This document shows, piece by piece, positions 22,768 through 32,770 of a stretch of DNA of 64,000 nt. The notes under the pieces are model-generated. The model searched no databases and was not told where the DNA came from. It was given only the letters and a program-made list of their open reading frames with translations. Location of the stretch: contig JADNRY010000201.1 in NCBI GenBank assembly GCA_015501585.1, positions 48,163-112,162 on the forward strand, in the 5' to 3' direction. Position numbers and translations under genes: made by a program. The stretch is from Rhodocollybia butyracea. Its lineage: Eukaryota > Basidiomycota > Agaricomycetes > Agaricales > Omphalotaceae. Numbering within the stretch: position 1 is the stretch's first letter; every line of letters begins with the position of its first letter.

Positions 22768-24789
22768 ATGATAATGTTCTTCCAGTTTACTTACATCTAT
22801 GTAGGACTTCTTTTTCGGTTGATCCTGCATGTTATACTTACTAACCTCGTCGACAGCCAATTCTTGCCATCACAATGGCTGTTTTTGGACTCTGGATTCT
22901 AAGCCCCATCCTATTGCGTAAAGTCATCACGGATGCCGACGGAAACCCAATCCCCCCAGGTCCAGATACACGCTATCTCTTTCTTCGGAAATATCCCGAA
23001 CGTGCTCTGCGCTCTTGGGCCCAGCAGTACGGTAATTTATTTTCCCTTTGGATCGGCACACAGCTTGTGGTTATCATTTCCGATGCCCAAGTGGCTCGGG
23101 ACTTGCTAGTTACCAACGGAGCTGTGTTCTCCTCTCGAAAACGGTACTTCATGAAGAGTCAAACGATTCTTGCTGGAAGAGCTATCACAGCCACACCATA
23201 CGGCGAGACTTGGTATGTCACCTGCATTTATCTCTGATAAGTAGACTGCTCTGACTGTGATTTGTTAGGAGGCATCACCGAAAAACTGGCGATGCAGCTA
23301 CTCACACCGAAGGCAATAGAAGGATATGCCCAAAGCCTCGGGTACGAATCACACATAATGGCCCGAACCTTGATGGAGGATGGTCATTATGGGAAAACAC
23401 CTCTCAATCCATCTAATTATGCGGGTCGCTATGCGCTGAAGTAAGACTCAAATGCCATTCTTTCGCTGACTTGATAATTTATTTTCAATACGGTAGCAAT
23501 ATGTTGCTTGTTTCATTCGGCATAAGGACGGATACTATTGCAGATCCTTTGATTAATCGAGCCCTTGATCTTGCGATGGAATTTATGGATCTAACAGGTA
23601 CTTACTTCCACTGATGCTCTTCTGATACAGGCTTAATATCGACATATGCAGGTCCATTGGCAAATCCTATTGACTTTTTGGAGCCATTGCAGTGGATCCC
23701 ATCGACGATGCGTACAAGAGGAAGGAAACTCCATCAAGACCTCCTCGAAGTATACGGGAGCATGATATTGCGTATGAAAAAAAGATTGGATGTGGGAGAC
23801 TACGTCCCGGATTGCCTCGTGAAAAACCCTCATCCGCGATCAAGAGAAGGAAAAACTTGACTGGGAAGATCTGTGTATGCTCTCGGCTGTTTTCACTCTT
23901 GGAGGTGTTCATTCGGTAAGTTAATGCTCGGACTATTGATATCTGGAAGTAATTCTGCTTTCATAGACATCAGGGATTATTCAGTGGTTCCTTGCATTGA
24001 TACCAGCCCATCCAGAAATAGCCATGCGGGCTCATGAAGAACTTGATAGAGTTATTGGACGCGACAGGCTGCCTACAGAAGAAGATGAGGCTGACCTGCC
24101 CTACATTCGAGCAATTATCAAGGAGGTCCGTGACCTACTTTTCCTCGTTTTCTGCTTTGATTAACATGACTCCAATTCTATCAGGTGCAGCGTGTACATG
24201 CTCCCTTTTGGATAGTCACTCCCCACGCAACAAGTGAAGATTTCACTTACGAGGGCCAGTTTATTCCCAAGGATACAGTTGTCATTCTCAATTCCTATGC
24301 TATTCATCATAATTCGGAACATTACAAGGACGCGTGCGTATTTCCATTCATTTTTCAAGGTAATAATATCCACTGATACACTGCTTATTTTGAAGTTGGA
24401 TTTTCAATCCTGATAGATATTTGGGTGATGATCTGTCATGTGCTGAATCTGCAAAGCTGCCAAACGCGTTGGATCGCGATCATTGGGCCTTTGGAGCAGG
24501 GTAAGCTCACTCTGGCTCCAACGAAATTATTGCCTAACTTGTACATCCTGTAGTCGCCGAATTTGTCCTGGGATTCATGTCGCAGAGCGAGAGCTTTGGC
24601 TTGCAGTTTCTCAACTCCTGTGGTCATTCAACTTCCATGCGCTCCCGGATGAGCCTATATGTCTTGAGGAATACGAGGGCATGGCGGGACGAAACACCAC
24701 TGCCGTTCCGGATTAAGCTTCAACCACGACACGAGAATGTAGAGGCGGTTTTGAAACTTAATGAGGAAGTCACGTACTGGACCCTTTGA
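22768..24789 (+). pseudogene. Cytochrome P450 monooxygenase, nine exons, three one-base frame breaks
   Basis: Start ATG at 22768 (caccaccATG). Exons: 22768-22800, 22857-23212, 23269-23440, 23497-23597, 23652-23915, 23967-24125, 24185-24333, 24396-24500, 24554-24789. All introns are GT-AG; intron 1 has a TACTAAC branch site. The N terminus is a membrane anchor (PILAITMAVFGLWILSPILL) followed by the proline hinge PIPPGP. Later come the I-helix region, the K-helix ExxR as EVQR, an FNPDRY motif, and the heme-binding loop FGAGRRICPG with its Cys ligand. Total length is 1,575 nt; removing one extra A at each of 23281-23285, 23822-23826 and 24692-24694 gives 524 codons, normal for the family. As written it cannot encode the full enzyme. 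P450s of this class hydroxylate hydrophobic substrates at the ER; the substrate is unknown. Confidence 0.85.
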
Positions 24790-25033
24790 TTCAATTTTAC
24801 TCTAATCATAACTTCCACAAATCTCAAAAGAATCCTGTCTTTACAATCCAATACTTCGTATCCTATCCTTAAATTTCCTCCTTCCTTCTTGCTTACTACT
24901 CTTATCCTTATGCTAGACCAAGTCATAGACTACTTCCTAATAAAGTTCCTATACATAAGCATACGTAGCACACCGGGTGTGCAGATAATTCCTTTAGTCT
25001 AATTCATGAGCAGATACTGCGATTGGCTTACAA
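24790..25033. other. Short interval between P450 and LINE
   Basis: 3' flank of the P450 gene up to the target-site duplication of the LINE. No gene seen. Confidence 0.6.
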
Positions 25034-25045
25034 CAGGAAGGTGTG
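25034..25045. repeat. Left 12-bp target-site duplication of the LINE
   Basis: CAGGAAGGTGTG, repeated exactly at 31277-31288 after the poly(A) tail. The base before and the base after differ between the two sites, so 12 bp is the limit of identity. Confidence 0.85.
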
Positions 25046-25228
25046 AGGACTTCTTGATTCAATACCGCCACCTACACCGACTTTCTCACGGTTCGACTGA
25101 GCCAAAAAAGTGAGCGTCGGGCCTCGGTAGGCCTCTGTATTCGAATAAGAAGCAATAAAACAATTTCTTCATATCCCTAAAACCTAAAATTCGCCAATAG
25201 CGAAACGAGCCAGCAGCACAAGTCAGAA

Positions 25229-26698
25229 ATGGTTAACGGCTCACAATCACGGTCAGGTGCAGATGATGTACTCGACCTCGAGGCACGAGCAGTCGAAGAA
25301 AAACTCATGAGAGAGGGCGAAAACTTCTTCCAGGTGTTCCCAAAACGTATGGTGCAAATAGCTCGCGAACAGATAGCCCAGTCCACCACTGCACCCTTAA
25401 GGAAGAAAGCTTGGGAGAAAGTGGAGATCATGGGCATGCTCATGCAACAACAGATCTGGAAAAGCAGCGCAGAACACCTAACTAAAGAGTTGGCGAGAAA
25501 AATTGCTGCACAAGTGGATGAGAAACTAGAACCAGTCACACAGGAGTTGAAGGCAACACGCGAGGCTTTAGGGGTAGCAGTCAAAAAGGTAGAAGGGTTA
25601 ACAAAAGGAACAGAAGATGGCGAAGATGGGGAAATTACTGGCACTGCTTTTCCGCATCTACAGCAATCATATGCTCGGGTTTTGCAAGCCGGAAGTCTTG
25701 CCAAGGCAACGGCTGAGACGCTGCAACGCCCCCAGCATGCTGCTGCCATACATGCAGGAGAAATAGCAGACCGGCGATTCTTCATCAAATCCAAGTCACC
25801 TTCGGCTTGGACAACACTTTCAGAATCAGTCATTGCCCAGAAAGCCAACCTAGCTTTTGAAAGCATGTTGAAGGAAGAGGGCGAGGATGCAGACACAGTA
25901 AAGGTGGTTGCAGTCACCAAGCTCCGCAGTGGAGGAGCCTTCTGTGTAATGCGAAAGGCTGACGAGCTGGTATGGTTAGAGGACAAAAGCAGACGCGAAC
26001 GGATTGCCAAAGCATGGGGTAGTGATGTGACTATTGAGCTCCCTCGACACGATGTGGTGGCTGAATTTGTCCCCTTATCGGTGACGTTGGAGTCTCCATT
26101 TACACTGGCAAGGATTGCAGAGGACAGCGGACTAGGTCCATGTGCCATTTCATCAGCGCGGTGGCTGCGCAAACCAGAGAGGCGAAGCCCTGGTCAAAAA
26201 ATGGGTTTTGCGATCTTCTCATTTGACAGCAGACACAACGCAAATAAGGCGATACGGGAGGGACTCACAATTGAAAGTAAGTTCATCAATGCCCGACGAG
26301 ATGAGAAGGACCCCCAACGATGCATGAAATGCCAGCAGTATGGCCACATTGCTCGGGAGTGCGGCTCAACGCAGGACGTTTGCAGGCGCTGTGGCAAGGA
26401 TCATCCCACCCAAACCTGCACAGCCAAAGCTGACATATTCTACTGTGCTGTCTGCAAAGCAAAAGGACACATTGCAGCTGACCGTGACTGCCCAACTCTT
26501 CTGCAGCAGATCCAGAGGCGGGCGCAGCGAGACCCAACTCGCGGATATTGCTTGTATGTCACCGATGACCCTGAAACTTGGGTCCGGCGTGGCGACAAGA
26601 CGGTGGAGAACATAAACCAGAACTGGAGATTAGAGGTACAAAAGGGGTATGACCAAACTGGAAAACGGTACAGAGAGGTAAAGGTAAAGGTTGCTTAG
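25229..26698 (+). CDS. LINE ORF1, Gag-like RNA-binding protein
   Basis: An uninterrupted frame of 489 codons. The N-terminal 130 residues are charged and helical (coiled-coil-like: KLEPVTQELKATREALGVAV). The middle resembles an RNA-recognition-type fold of LINE ORF1 proteins (SKSPSAWTTLSESVIAQKAN). Residues about 364-425 carry three zinc knuckles: CMKCQQYGHIAREC (C-x2-C-x4-H-x4-C), CRRCGKDHPTQTC (C-x2-C-x3-H-x4-C) and CAVCKAKGHIAADRDC (C-x2-C-x4-H-x6-C). In this family the protein coats element RNA. It precedes ORF2 by about 235 nt in a different frame. Unlike ORF2, it shows no break. Confidence 0.85.
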   Translation: MVNGSQSRSGADDVLDLEARAVEEKLMREGENFFQVFPKRMVQIAREQIAQSTTAPLRKKAWEKVEIMGMLMQQQIWKSSAEHLTKELARKIAAQVDEKLEPVTQELKATREALGVAVKKVEGLTKGTEDGEDGEITGTAFPHLQQSYARVLQAGSLAKATAETLQRPQHAAAIHAGEIADRRFFIKSKSPSAWTTLSESVIAQKANLAFESMLKEEGEDADTVKVVAVTKLRSGGAFCVMRKADELVWLEDKSRRERIAKAWGSDVTIELPRHDVVAEFVPLSVTLESPFTLARIAEDSGLGPCAISSARWLRKPERRSPGQKMGFAIFSFDSRHNANKAIREGLTIESKFINARRDEKDPQRCMKCQQYGHIARECGSTQDVCRRCGKDHPTQTCTAKADIFYCAVCKAKGHIAADRDCPTLLQQIQRRAQRDPTRGYCLYVTDDPETWVRRGDKTVENINQNWRLEVQKGYDQTGKRYREVKVKVA

Positions 26699-26933
26699 CA
26701 AGAGGACAGCCAGGGAACGGCAGTGGAGTACAGTCTCAAGAGCCACTACGCGGCCATACACCGGCAAGGCAATCAGCTCCCACAGCCCCAAGACAGGGAA
26801 CTCTCGATGCCTACATTTCGCGATCACAGTCCAGGGCGAGGCCCAGCCAGCCAAGTCAACCTAGGAGCAGAGGTGAGTGGGGGAACTCAAGCATGCCACC
26901 ATGGAATAGACAGGCGCTTCCTGGAGGCTCCCA

Positions 26934-29735
26934 ATGAATAGGGGACCCCAGTCGCCACACACGCAAGACAGGATTACAGTGGCGCAGCTAAACACCAACA
27001 AATCCGACACCTGCATGCATGACTACCTACATGGGAGTGCCACAAACGCAGACTTCCTGATGATACAGGAACCATACATTGACTTTTTAGGCAGAACACG
27101 AGCACTTCCACATCTCCACCTAATTTATCCCTCGCAACACCGTGACCTATGGTCCACAATCCCAACCCGGTCCCTCATCATGGTCAATAAACGCCTCCCT
27201 ACTAACGCCTGGACAGCTCTCGAAATCAACCACCAAGACATTTCTGCAGTCCAATTAGTTGGACAATTTGGAACTTTGCGCCTCTTTAATATCTATAACG
27301 ACTGCGAGAATAACAGCACAACGGCCGCTTTAGCTCAATGGCTACGCAGTCCTGCAGCACACAACATCCCAAAAACGCCACTACACATGGCTTGGTTTGG
27401 CGACTTCAACCGACACCACCCCATGTGGGACGAGCCTCGGAATTCCCACCTCTTCACCACTCGAAACCTCGACGCAGCCCACCAGCTTATCACATTACTT
27501 GTGGTGCACTCTATGCGCATGGCCCTCCCAGAGTTTATACCAACCCTGCGTTCCTTTTCAACAGGCAACTACACCAGAGTTGATAATGTGTTCTGTACCA
27601 GTGACCTATTGGGTCATGTTGTACAGTGCAACACCAGCCCAGCCTCTCAGCCAGTTAAAACCGACCACTTTCCGATCCTGATAATTTTTGATTTACAGAC
27701 AGGCGTTGCGGACCCACGGAAACGGAGGAACTGGAAAAGAGTCAATTGGGAGGAATTTAGGAAACGCCTCGATAAAAAAGTGAAGGAACTCGACGAACCT
27801 AAAGAAATAGAGCACACACAACAGTTTTGGTCCAAACTCGAGGAGATAGATGGCGTAATTGGAGAGGTTGTGGAAGAGCGGGTCCCACTGTTCAGCCGGC
27901 ACCCACAACAACGTCGGTGGTGGAATACAAACCTCGCAAACATGCGGCGGACCCGGAACAACCTGGGCAACAAATCATATAGGAAACGACTCAATCCTGA
28001 ACACCCGGTCCATGAAGAATATCGCCGCATACGCCAAACATTTTCTGCGGAGGTAAAGCGAGCAAAGACAGAGAAGTGGATTGAATACTTGGAACAAGCT
28101 ACGTCAAGCACAATGTGGGACGTTGGTAAGTTAGTGGAAGCGGGGCCTACGGATGGAGGGCATTCCCGGATCCCAGATCTAGTCACCCGAGATTCTAGCG
28201 GAACAGAGAGACGCGTCAGCGACAATAACAAAAAAGCGGAAGTTTTCAGGACAGCGTTCTTTCCTCCACCACCTACAACTTCGAATGTCCCACCCAATCC
28301 AACTTATCCACCTCCAGCTTGGCAGTTTCAACTCCCAACCAACCGACTAATCATCAAGCGCATACGGCGCATGAAGAATGGAAAAGCTACCCGCATTGGC
28401 ACCTTTCCAAATGACCTATTCAAGGCCTGTATCGACATCCTTGTCCCATACCTCGGCCCAATATACCGGGCCACATCCTCCCTCCACATTTATCCAGAGG
28501 ACTGGTCCACAACAGAGACCATTGTCTTGAGGAAACCAGGCAAGCCGGATTATCGCCAACCTGGGGCCCATCGTCCAATTACTCTCTCGCATCACCACGG
28601 CCGCAACACTAACAGTTGCACGGTTGACGAGATATCATGCGAGGCTGAAATGCGGAACTTACTGCCAGGAATGCAGTTCGGAGCGAGACCCGGACGGTCA
28701 GCCACAGACTCAATTCATCTAATGGTCAATCGAATCAAGCAACTCTGGCGAGAAGGGTACGTAGTTTCTGCTTTGTTCATGGATGTGAAGGGGGCCTTTC
28801 CAAGCGTTGACCTTGATATGCTCTACCATGAGCTTCGAATGATGGGAGTACCAGTGGAGCTTGTCGAATGGTTGAAGCGACAATATGCTAAGCGCAAAAC
28901 ACGGATAAGTTTCGACGACTTTGTATCAGATATATTCAACGTACAGGGAGGCGAAGACCAAGGAGATCCATTCTCAGGGTTGGGTTATGTCCTTTACGCG
29001 GCTGGGCTACTCCGATTATTCAGGAAAGAAAACAGTGAAGAGGGCTTCGGCTTCATGGACAACGTGGCAGCACTGAAATGGGCCAGAACTGTGGAAGACG
29101 CACACGATCAGCTACAGGATCTAATGCACCGTCAAGACGGGATACTCCAGTGGGCACAATCCCACAACTGCTCATTTGGCGTCGACAAATTCCAACTCAC
29201 CGACTTTACCCGACGCAGGCGACCCACTCCTGACCCCAAGACCAAACAGAAAACAAGCGTACTAACAGGACCGGGCGTACAGGTAGCAGGCGAGCTGGTG
29301 AAGCCAAAGAACGCTTCAAGGTTCTTGGTAGCCCTGATGGACAGCGGCTTAAGATGGAAGGAACACCACGCCCTGATGATCAAGAGAGGAACGGAATGGT
29401 TAGTACAATTTTGCCGATTAGCGAAAAGCAAAGGAGGCATGATAGCAAGCCACATACGCCAGCTTTACAAAGCTAAGGCCCTACCGCGAATGCTGTATGC
29501 AGCAGACATTGTGCTAGTCCCTCAGACTCGGAGAAGAGGCAGACAACTAGCTGTGACACGATGTCTTATTTCCATCCAACGCCAAGCGGCGCAACTGATT
29601 ACAGGAGCAATGTCTACAACAGCTACTGACATTTTAGATATCCATGCGGCCCTACTGCCAATACCGTTAGAGATCGAACGACAGCGACAAGACTCACCAC
29701 ACTTCCCGACTCTCATCCCCTTGCCAAGCGAGTAG
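26934..29735 (+). CDS. LINE ORF2, endonuclease and reverse transcriptase (inactive RT motif)
   Basis: 933 codons. Residues about 15-245 are the exonuclease/endonuclease/phosphatase domain: LNTNKS, the catalytic Glu in IQEPY, GDFNRHHPMWDE and the terminal TDHFPI motif. The RT follows: GKATRIGTFPNDLF, KPGKPDY, FGARPGRSATDS, first catalytic Asp in LFMDVKGAFPSVD, then EDQGDPFSG. The active-site box, normally F/Y-x-DD, reads GFGFMDNVAA (29,049-29,078): the second Asp is Asn, which should abolish polymerisation. At 28,580-28,640 the expected peptide is open in another frame, implying two compensating indels. The frame stops at 29733-29735; the natural continuation lies in two other frames up to the RNase H part. 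Non-functional as written. Confidence 0.85.
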   Translation: MNRGPQSPHTQDRITVAQLNTNKSDTCMHDYLHGSATNADFLMIQEPYIDFLGRTRALPHLHLIYPSQHRDLWSTIPTRSLIMVNKRLPTNAWTALEINHQDISAVQLVGQFGTLRLFNIYNDCENNSTTAALAQWLRSPAAHNIPKTPLHMAWFGDFNRHHPMWDEPRNSHLFTTRNLDAAHQLITLLVVHSMRMALPEFIPTLRSFSTGNYTRVDNVFCTSDLLGHVVQCNTSPASQPVKTDHFPILIIFDLQTGVADPRKRRNWKRVNWEEFRKRLDKKVKELDEPKEIEHTQQFWSKLEEIDGVIGEVVEERVPLFSRHPQQRRWWNTNLANMRRTRNNLGNKSYRKRLNPEHPVHEEYRRIRQTFSAEVKRAKTEKWIEYLEQATSSTMWDVGKLVEAGPTDGGHSRIPDLVTRDSSGTERRVSDNNKKAEVFRTAFFPPPPTTSNVPPNPTYPPPAWQFQLPTNRLIIKRIRRMKNGKATRIGTFPNDLFKACIDILVPYLGPIYRATSSLHIYPEDWSTTETIVLRKPGKPDYRQPGAHRPITLSHHHGRNTNSCTVDEISCEAEMRNLLPGMQFGARPGRSATDSIHLMVNRIKQLWREGYVVSALFMDVKGAFPSVDLDMLYHELRMMGVPVELVEWLKRQYAKRKTRISFDDFVSDIFNVQGGEDQGDPFSGLGYVLYAAGLLRLFRKENSEEGFGFMDNVAALKWARTVEDAHDQLQDLMHRQDGILQWAQSHNCSFGVDKFQLTDFTRRRRPTPDPKTKQKTSVLTGPGVQVAGELVKPKNASRFLVALMDSGLRWKEHHALMIKRGTEWLVQFCRLAKSKGGMIASHIRQLYKAKALPRMLYAADIVLVPQTRRRGRQLAVTRCLISIQRQAAQLITGAMSTTATDILDIHAALLPIPLEIERQRQDSPHFPTLIPLPSE

Positions 29736-29910
29736 AGAATGCAGCCCGTTACTCCAAACGGACCCGGCATTTCTCTCCCCTTCATGACCTAATGGGATCC
29801 TACGGGTTGAAACCAAAGGTAATGGAGAAACGGAAGGCTGTCCGATACGAGGCAAACTGGATCCTGGGCTAATTGTTCACATTTGCGAAGATGAAAACAA
29901 GGCACTGAAG

Positions 29911-30888
29911 ATGGTGGATGAGGACAGAGCAGATGTACAAGTCTTTACAGACGGTTCAGGATACAAAAACCATGTCGGGGCATCTGCCGTGCTTTTCAGA
30001 GAAGGCAAAGAGATAGCGGCCGTGAGATACAGGCTGGGGCACAAAGACGATCACGAAGTATATGAAGGAGAGCTGATTGGAATGGTCATGGGATTGCACT
30101 TGGCGTCACGGGAACAAGCTATTCGGGAGCTGTCAATATGGGCCGATAATACCGCCGCGATCACGGCGGCTGATACGTCCTCCACCAATTCTTCCCACTA
30201 CATCCTTGACATCTTCCACTCTTTACTCACTCGCCTACGTGCCATCTTTCCGGATATTCGCATAAAGATCTCCTGGGTTCCGAGCCATAAAGGTGTAGAA
30301 GGAAACGAGAGAGCAGATCAGGAGGCGAAAAGAGCAGCAGCTGGCAGATCCAGCAATAGAAGGCTATTACCGGAGGAACTACATCGTCGATTACCCCGCA
30401 GTCGCACCGCCGCTGTCCGTGTCTACCGCCGCAAGGTCGAGAAACAACACGACGATTTGTGGAAGAAGTCCCCCTGTTATACAAAATTCAAGGAAATTGA
30501 CCCAGCGCCAGCCACGAAAGCCAGCCGGAACTACTGGAAGCTATCTCGCCATCTACCTCGGAAACTTCTCACCATCCTCACTCAACTTTGTACCGGGCAT
30601 ATCCCTCTGCAGAAACATCTCCACCGCATAAAACGAGCAGACTCACCTACATGTCCATGTTGCTGCCGGCACCCCGAAACGGTATTCCACTATATCTTCC
30701 AGTGCTCAGCGCATCGCGAGGCAAGGCACCGCCTACGACAGATTGTCAGCAGGAAGCACTGGAATATGCGCTCTCTCCTCACATCACCCAAACTCTTACG
30801 GCATCTTTTTCTATATGTTGACGAAACCAAGCGCTTCCACCACATCCTCGGGGACCTACCGGAGTTGCCAGAAGAGGAAGACGGGTAG
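29911..30888 (+). CDS. LINE ORF2, displaced C-terminal part with RNase H and Cys-rich tail
   Basis: A 325-codon frame separated from the RT by two frame changes (near 29,690 and 29,840-29,870). RNase H signatures: first Asp in VFTDGSG, Glu in YEGELIG, Asp in WADNTAA, and the SWVPSHKGVEGNERADQEAK block. Near the end a Cys/His cluster, CPCCCRHPETVFHYIFQC, matches the zinc-binding tail of fungal LINE ORF2 proteins. In an active element this domain is fused to RT and removes the RNA template during second-strand synthesis. The catalytic residues look intact, so damage to ORF2 is confined to the RT box and the frame breaks. Confidence 0.85.
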   Translation: MVDEDRADVQVFTDGSGYKNHVGASAVLFREGKEIAAVRYRLGHKDDHEVYEGELIGMVMGLHLASREQAIRELSIWADNTAAITAADTSSTNSSHYILDIFHSLLTRLRAIFPDIRIKISWVPSHKGVEGNERADQEAKRAAAGRSSNRRLLPEELHRRLPRSRTAAVRVYRRKVEKQHDDLWKKSPCYTKFKEIDPAPATKASRNYWKLSRHLPRKLLTILTQLCTGHIPLQKHLHRIKRADSPTCPCCCRHPETVFHYIFQCSAHREARHRLRQIVSRKHWNMRSLLTSPKLLRHLFLYVDETKRFHHILGDLPELPEEEDG

Positions 30889-31250
30889 TTTCTCGTTTCC
30901 TCTGTCTCATTTACCTTTCACTCAGTCTCTACTCTATCTATCTTCTTTCCTGTTCTCTCTCACTATCATCTCTTTCACATCTCTTTCACATCTATCTCTC
31001 TCATCTCTCATCTTTTCTCTTATATACATTACCTACCTTACATTACCTATCCACCACAACGCACGGACATTGACACACCGCTGACCAGTGCGTAATCTGG
31101 CAGAGAGCACGCTCTCGCCCTGTTCCTTCGGGAACTTACTGTTGCAGACAGAGCCATTCACTTTGACAGTACAAATTCTCTCACTGTAGTACCTACTGTA
31201 CGTATACTCGCTACCATACGCTATCGCGCAGATGCGAATAAATATGATTG

Positions 31251-31275
31251 AAAAAAAAAAAAAAAAAAAAAAAAA
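31251..31275 (+). other. LINE poly(A) tail
   Basis: Twenty-five consecutive A residues, followed by one G and the right target-site duplication. They mark the 3' end of the reverse-transcribed element. Confidence 0.9.
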
Positions 31276-31276
31276 G

Positions 31277-31288
31277 CAGGAAGGTGTG
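31277..31288. repeat. Right 12-bp target-site duplication of the LINE
   Basis: Exact copy of 25034-25045 (CAGGAAGGTGTG). Confidence 0.85.
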
Positions 31289-31356
31289 TATAGAGATACC
31301 CAAGGAAATACCCAGTCAGTGGAAATTAGTACTACGGTATCAAAAACTATCAGGAG

Positions 31357-31986
31357 TAGAGATGTCCACGAGTCCAAGTCTTCACAAGTACTCGCAGGTA
31401 AGATCCGCGGGAAAACCCGCAAGTATGCGACTCGCGGATCCGTTTCCCACGGGTCAGGCGCGGGTCACAAGTCAGACATTTGCAATTTTCGGTTGACTTG
31501 CAAGTACTTGTGTGACTGGTGCAAGCAATATGAACTCATATATTTGTTGTTGATGATCAAAACTTACAGTAGTTAATAGTATCATATTTATTATAGTACT
31601 TATCAAGTACTGCCACATATGTTTGAGGTTGTAGACAGCTCACGGCGATTGAGCGCTTATTTTAGCGCTCAATCGCCATGAGCTGTCTACAACCCAAAGC
31701 CTAACTGTCAGTACACTTTTACTTCATACCATAGTATGAAATTAGTGTAACAAGTAAAGTACAGGTTTTTAATAGTATTATACACTGTACAATCACTGTA
31801 TCCAAGTAAATAATGGTAAATACTTGTGAATATAGCTGTAACTACTTGTTTAGTGTGCGGATCCACAAGTACTTGTGAGTCAGTGACCCGTTTCCCACGA
31901 GTCAGCCGCGGGTCAGGCCTTTTAGGCCACAAGTACTTGCGCTCCGGATCCAAGTATACTTGGATCCGGACTTGTGGACATCTCTA
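31357..31986. mobile_element. hAT-type MITE (non-autonomous DNA transposon)
   Basis: 630 bp bounded by terminal inverted repeats TAGAGATGTCCAC...GTGGACATCTCTA and flanked on both sides by the 8-bp duplication ATCAGGAG (31349-31356 and 31987-31994). An 8-bp duplication with a TAGAGATG-type terminus is typical of the hAT superfamily. No transposase frame is present. Subterminal regions repeat CAAGTACTTG, ACTCGCGGATCC and GACCCGTTTCCCACGAGTC-like motifs in both orientations, probably transposase binding sites. The centre carries a strong hairpin. Confidence 0.88.
31627..31694. repeat. 68-nt near-perfect hairpin inside the hAT MITE
   Basis: Two 31-nt arms, beginning GGTTGTAGACAGCTCACGGC, pair with one mismatch around a 6-nt loop (TATTTT). 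It may be a nested palindromic element or part of the MITE. Confidence 0.85.
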
Positions 31987-31994
31987 ATCAGGAG

Positions 31995-32654
31995 AAAGAC
32001 TTGGCCCCTCACTGGCGGAATTGTTTTGTAATTACTTACGTACTTGCTGGTCAAGTGGGCCCTTGGCCAAGTCAGCCAGCCTCGGCAGGACAGTAATTTT
32101 TTTTGTAGAAAATTTCTCCAGAAATAATATGTAGGGTTGTAGACTTCTAAGACTTGTAATATCCAAACATCAAGTTCTGAGCGCAAGTTACAAGAATATA
32201 TATAAATAAGAGGGATGGCATTGAAAACACACTCAGTGATTCCCTACCACCTAGTTAACCCTATATCTTGCCTATATCACACTGAAGTCTGGAGTTGGGC
32301 CGTGAGATGCGAAGTCTCTGCAATAGGGGAGTTGTCCAATGATAGGGCTAACTATGGGTAGGTGGGCAGAAGGCAAAACAACACCAACACAAACACACAA
32401 TCAGACTTTTGAGTTCTGGGGTAATTCAAGATTGATCAATGGACTCTATTGCACAAAATGCTCTATAGTCTCTGGGGTTCTCTTTGTACTTCACTATTCC
32501 TTTCAAAACAAGACTCTGGACTCATTATCCAACACACATTTAATAATTATTAACTTGTTATAACAAGTCTAGAGATTTTACAATTATTTCTTGCTATTAT
32601 CAAGTGTACATAATGACAGGTGCCACATAATTAAATGCCCATCAGAGATTCTCA
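31995..32654. other. AT-rich interval after the MITE
   Basis: Contains no supported gene. Related ACTTGTTATAACAAG and CTTGCTATTA motifs occur at 32,545-32,605 and again, partly inverted, at 32,965-33,010. They could be ends of an old element, but I could not define its borders. Confidence 0.35.
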
Positions 32655-32760
32655 TGTGTGTATGGCAGAGTGGTTCTGCTGCTGTCAATGGGTGTCAATG
32701 GGATCACGATGGTGTGATCAGTGGGTTGGTAGTTCAATCCTTACTGGTAACATTTTGTTA
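32655..32760 (+). repeat. tRNA-like sequence, possible SINE head
   Basis: An A-box-like TATGGCAGAGTGG (32661-32673) forms a good D-arm (GCAG/CTGC with loop AGTGGTT), and a B-box-like GTTCAATCC lies at 32732-32740. Between them are a duplicated TGTCAATGGG and a perfect GATCAC/GTGATC hairpin. The T stem is poorly paired and no acceptor stem closes, so it is not a functional tRNA gene. A tRNA-derived SINE head with internal Pol III promoter boxes is the better reading. Confidence 0.4.
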
Positions 32761-32770
32761 TTCTTTTTTA

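Larger units (their letters stand above)
25046..31276 (+). mobile_element. Full-length non-LTR retrotransposon (LINE)
   Basis: About 6.2 kb lies between exact 12-bp duplications and contains a 5' untranslated region, ORF1 (Gag-like with zinc knuckles), ORF2 (endonuclease, reverse transcriptase, RNase H), a pyrimidine-rich 3' untranslated region (30,895-31,030) and a 25-nt poly(A) tail (31251-31275). This arrangement fits the Tad/I-like LINE group of fungi, where an apurinic-type endonuclease nicks the target and RT primes from the nick. Intact duplications and the long tail suggest a fairly recent insertion. Yet ORF2 has a mutated active site and at least two frame breaks, so this copy should not be autonomous. 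It sits 244 bp past the P450 stop and 80 bp before a hAT MITE. Confidence 0.9.

Noticed and set aside
25177..26172. 331-codon minus-strand ORF
   Set aside because: It is a shadow of LINE ORF1, whose plus-strand frame contains zinc knuckles and the expected element context.
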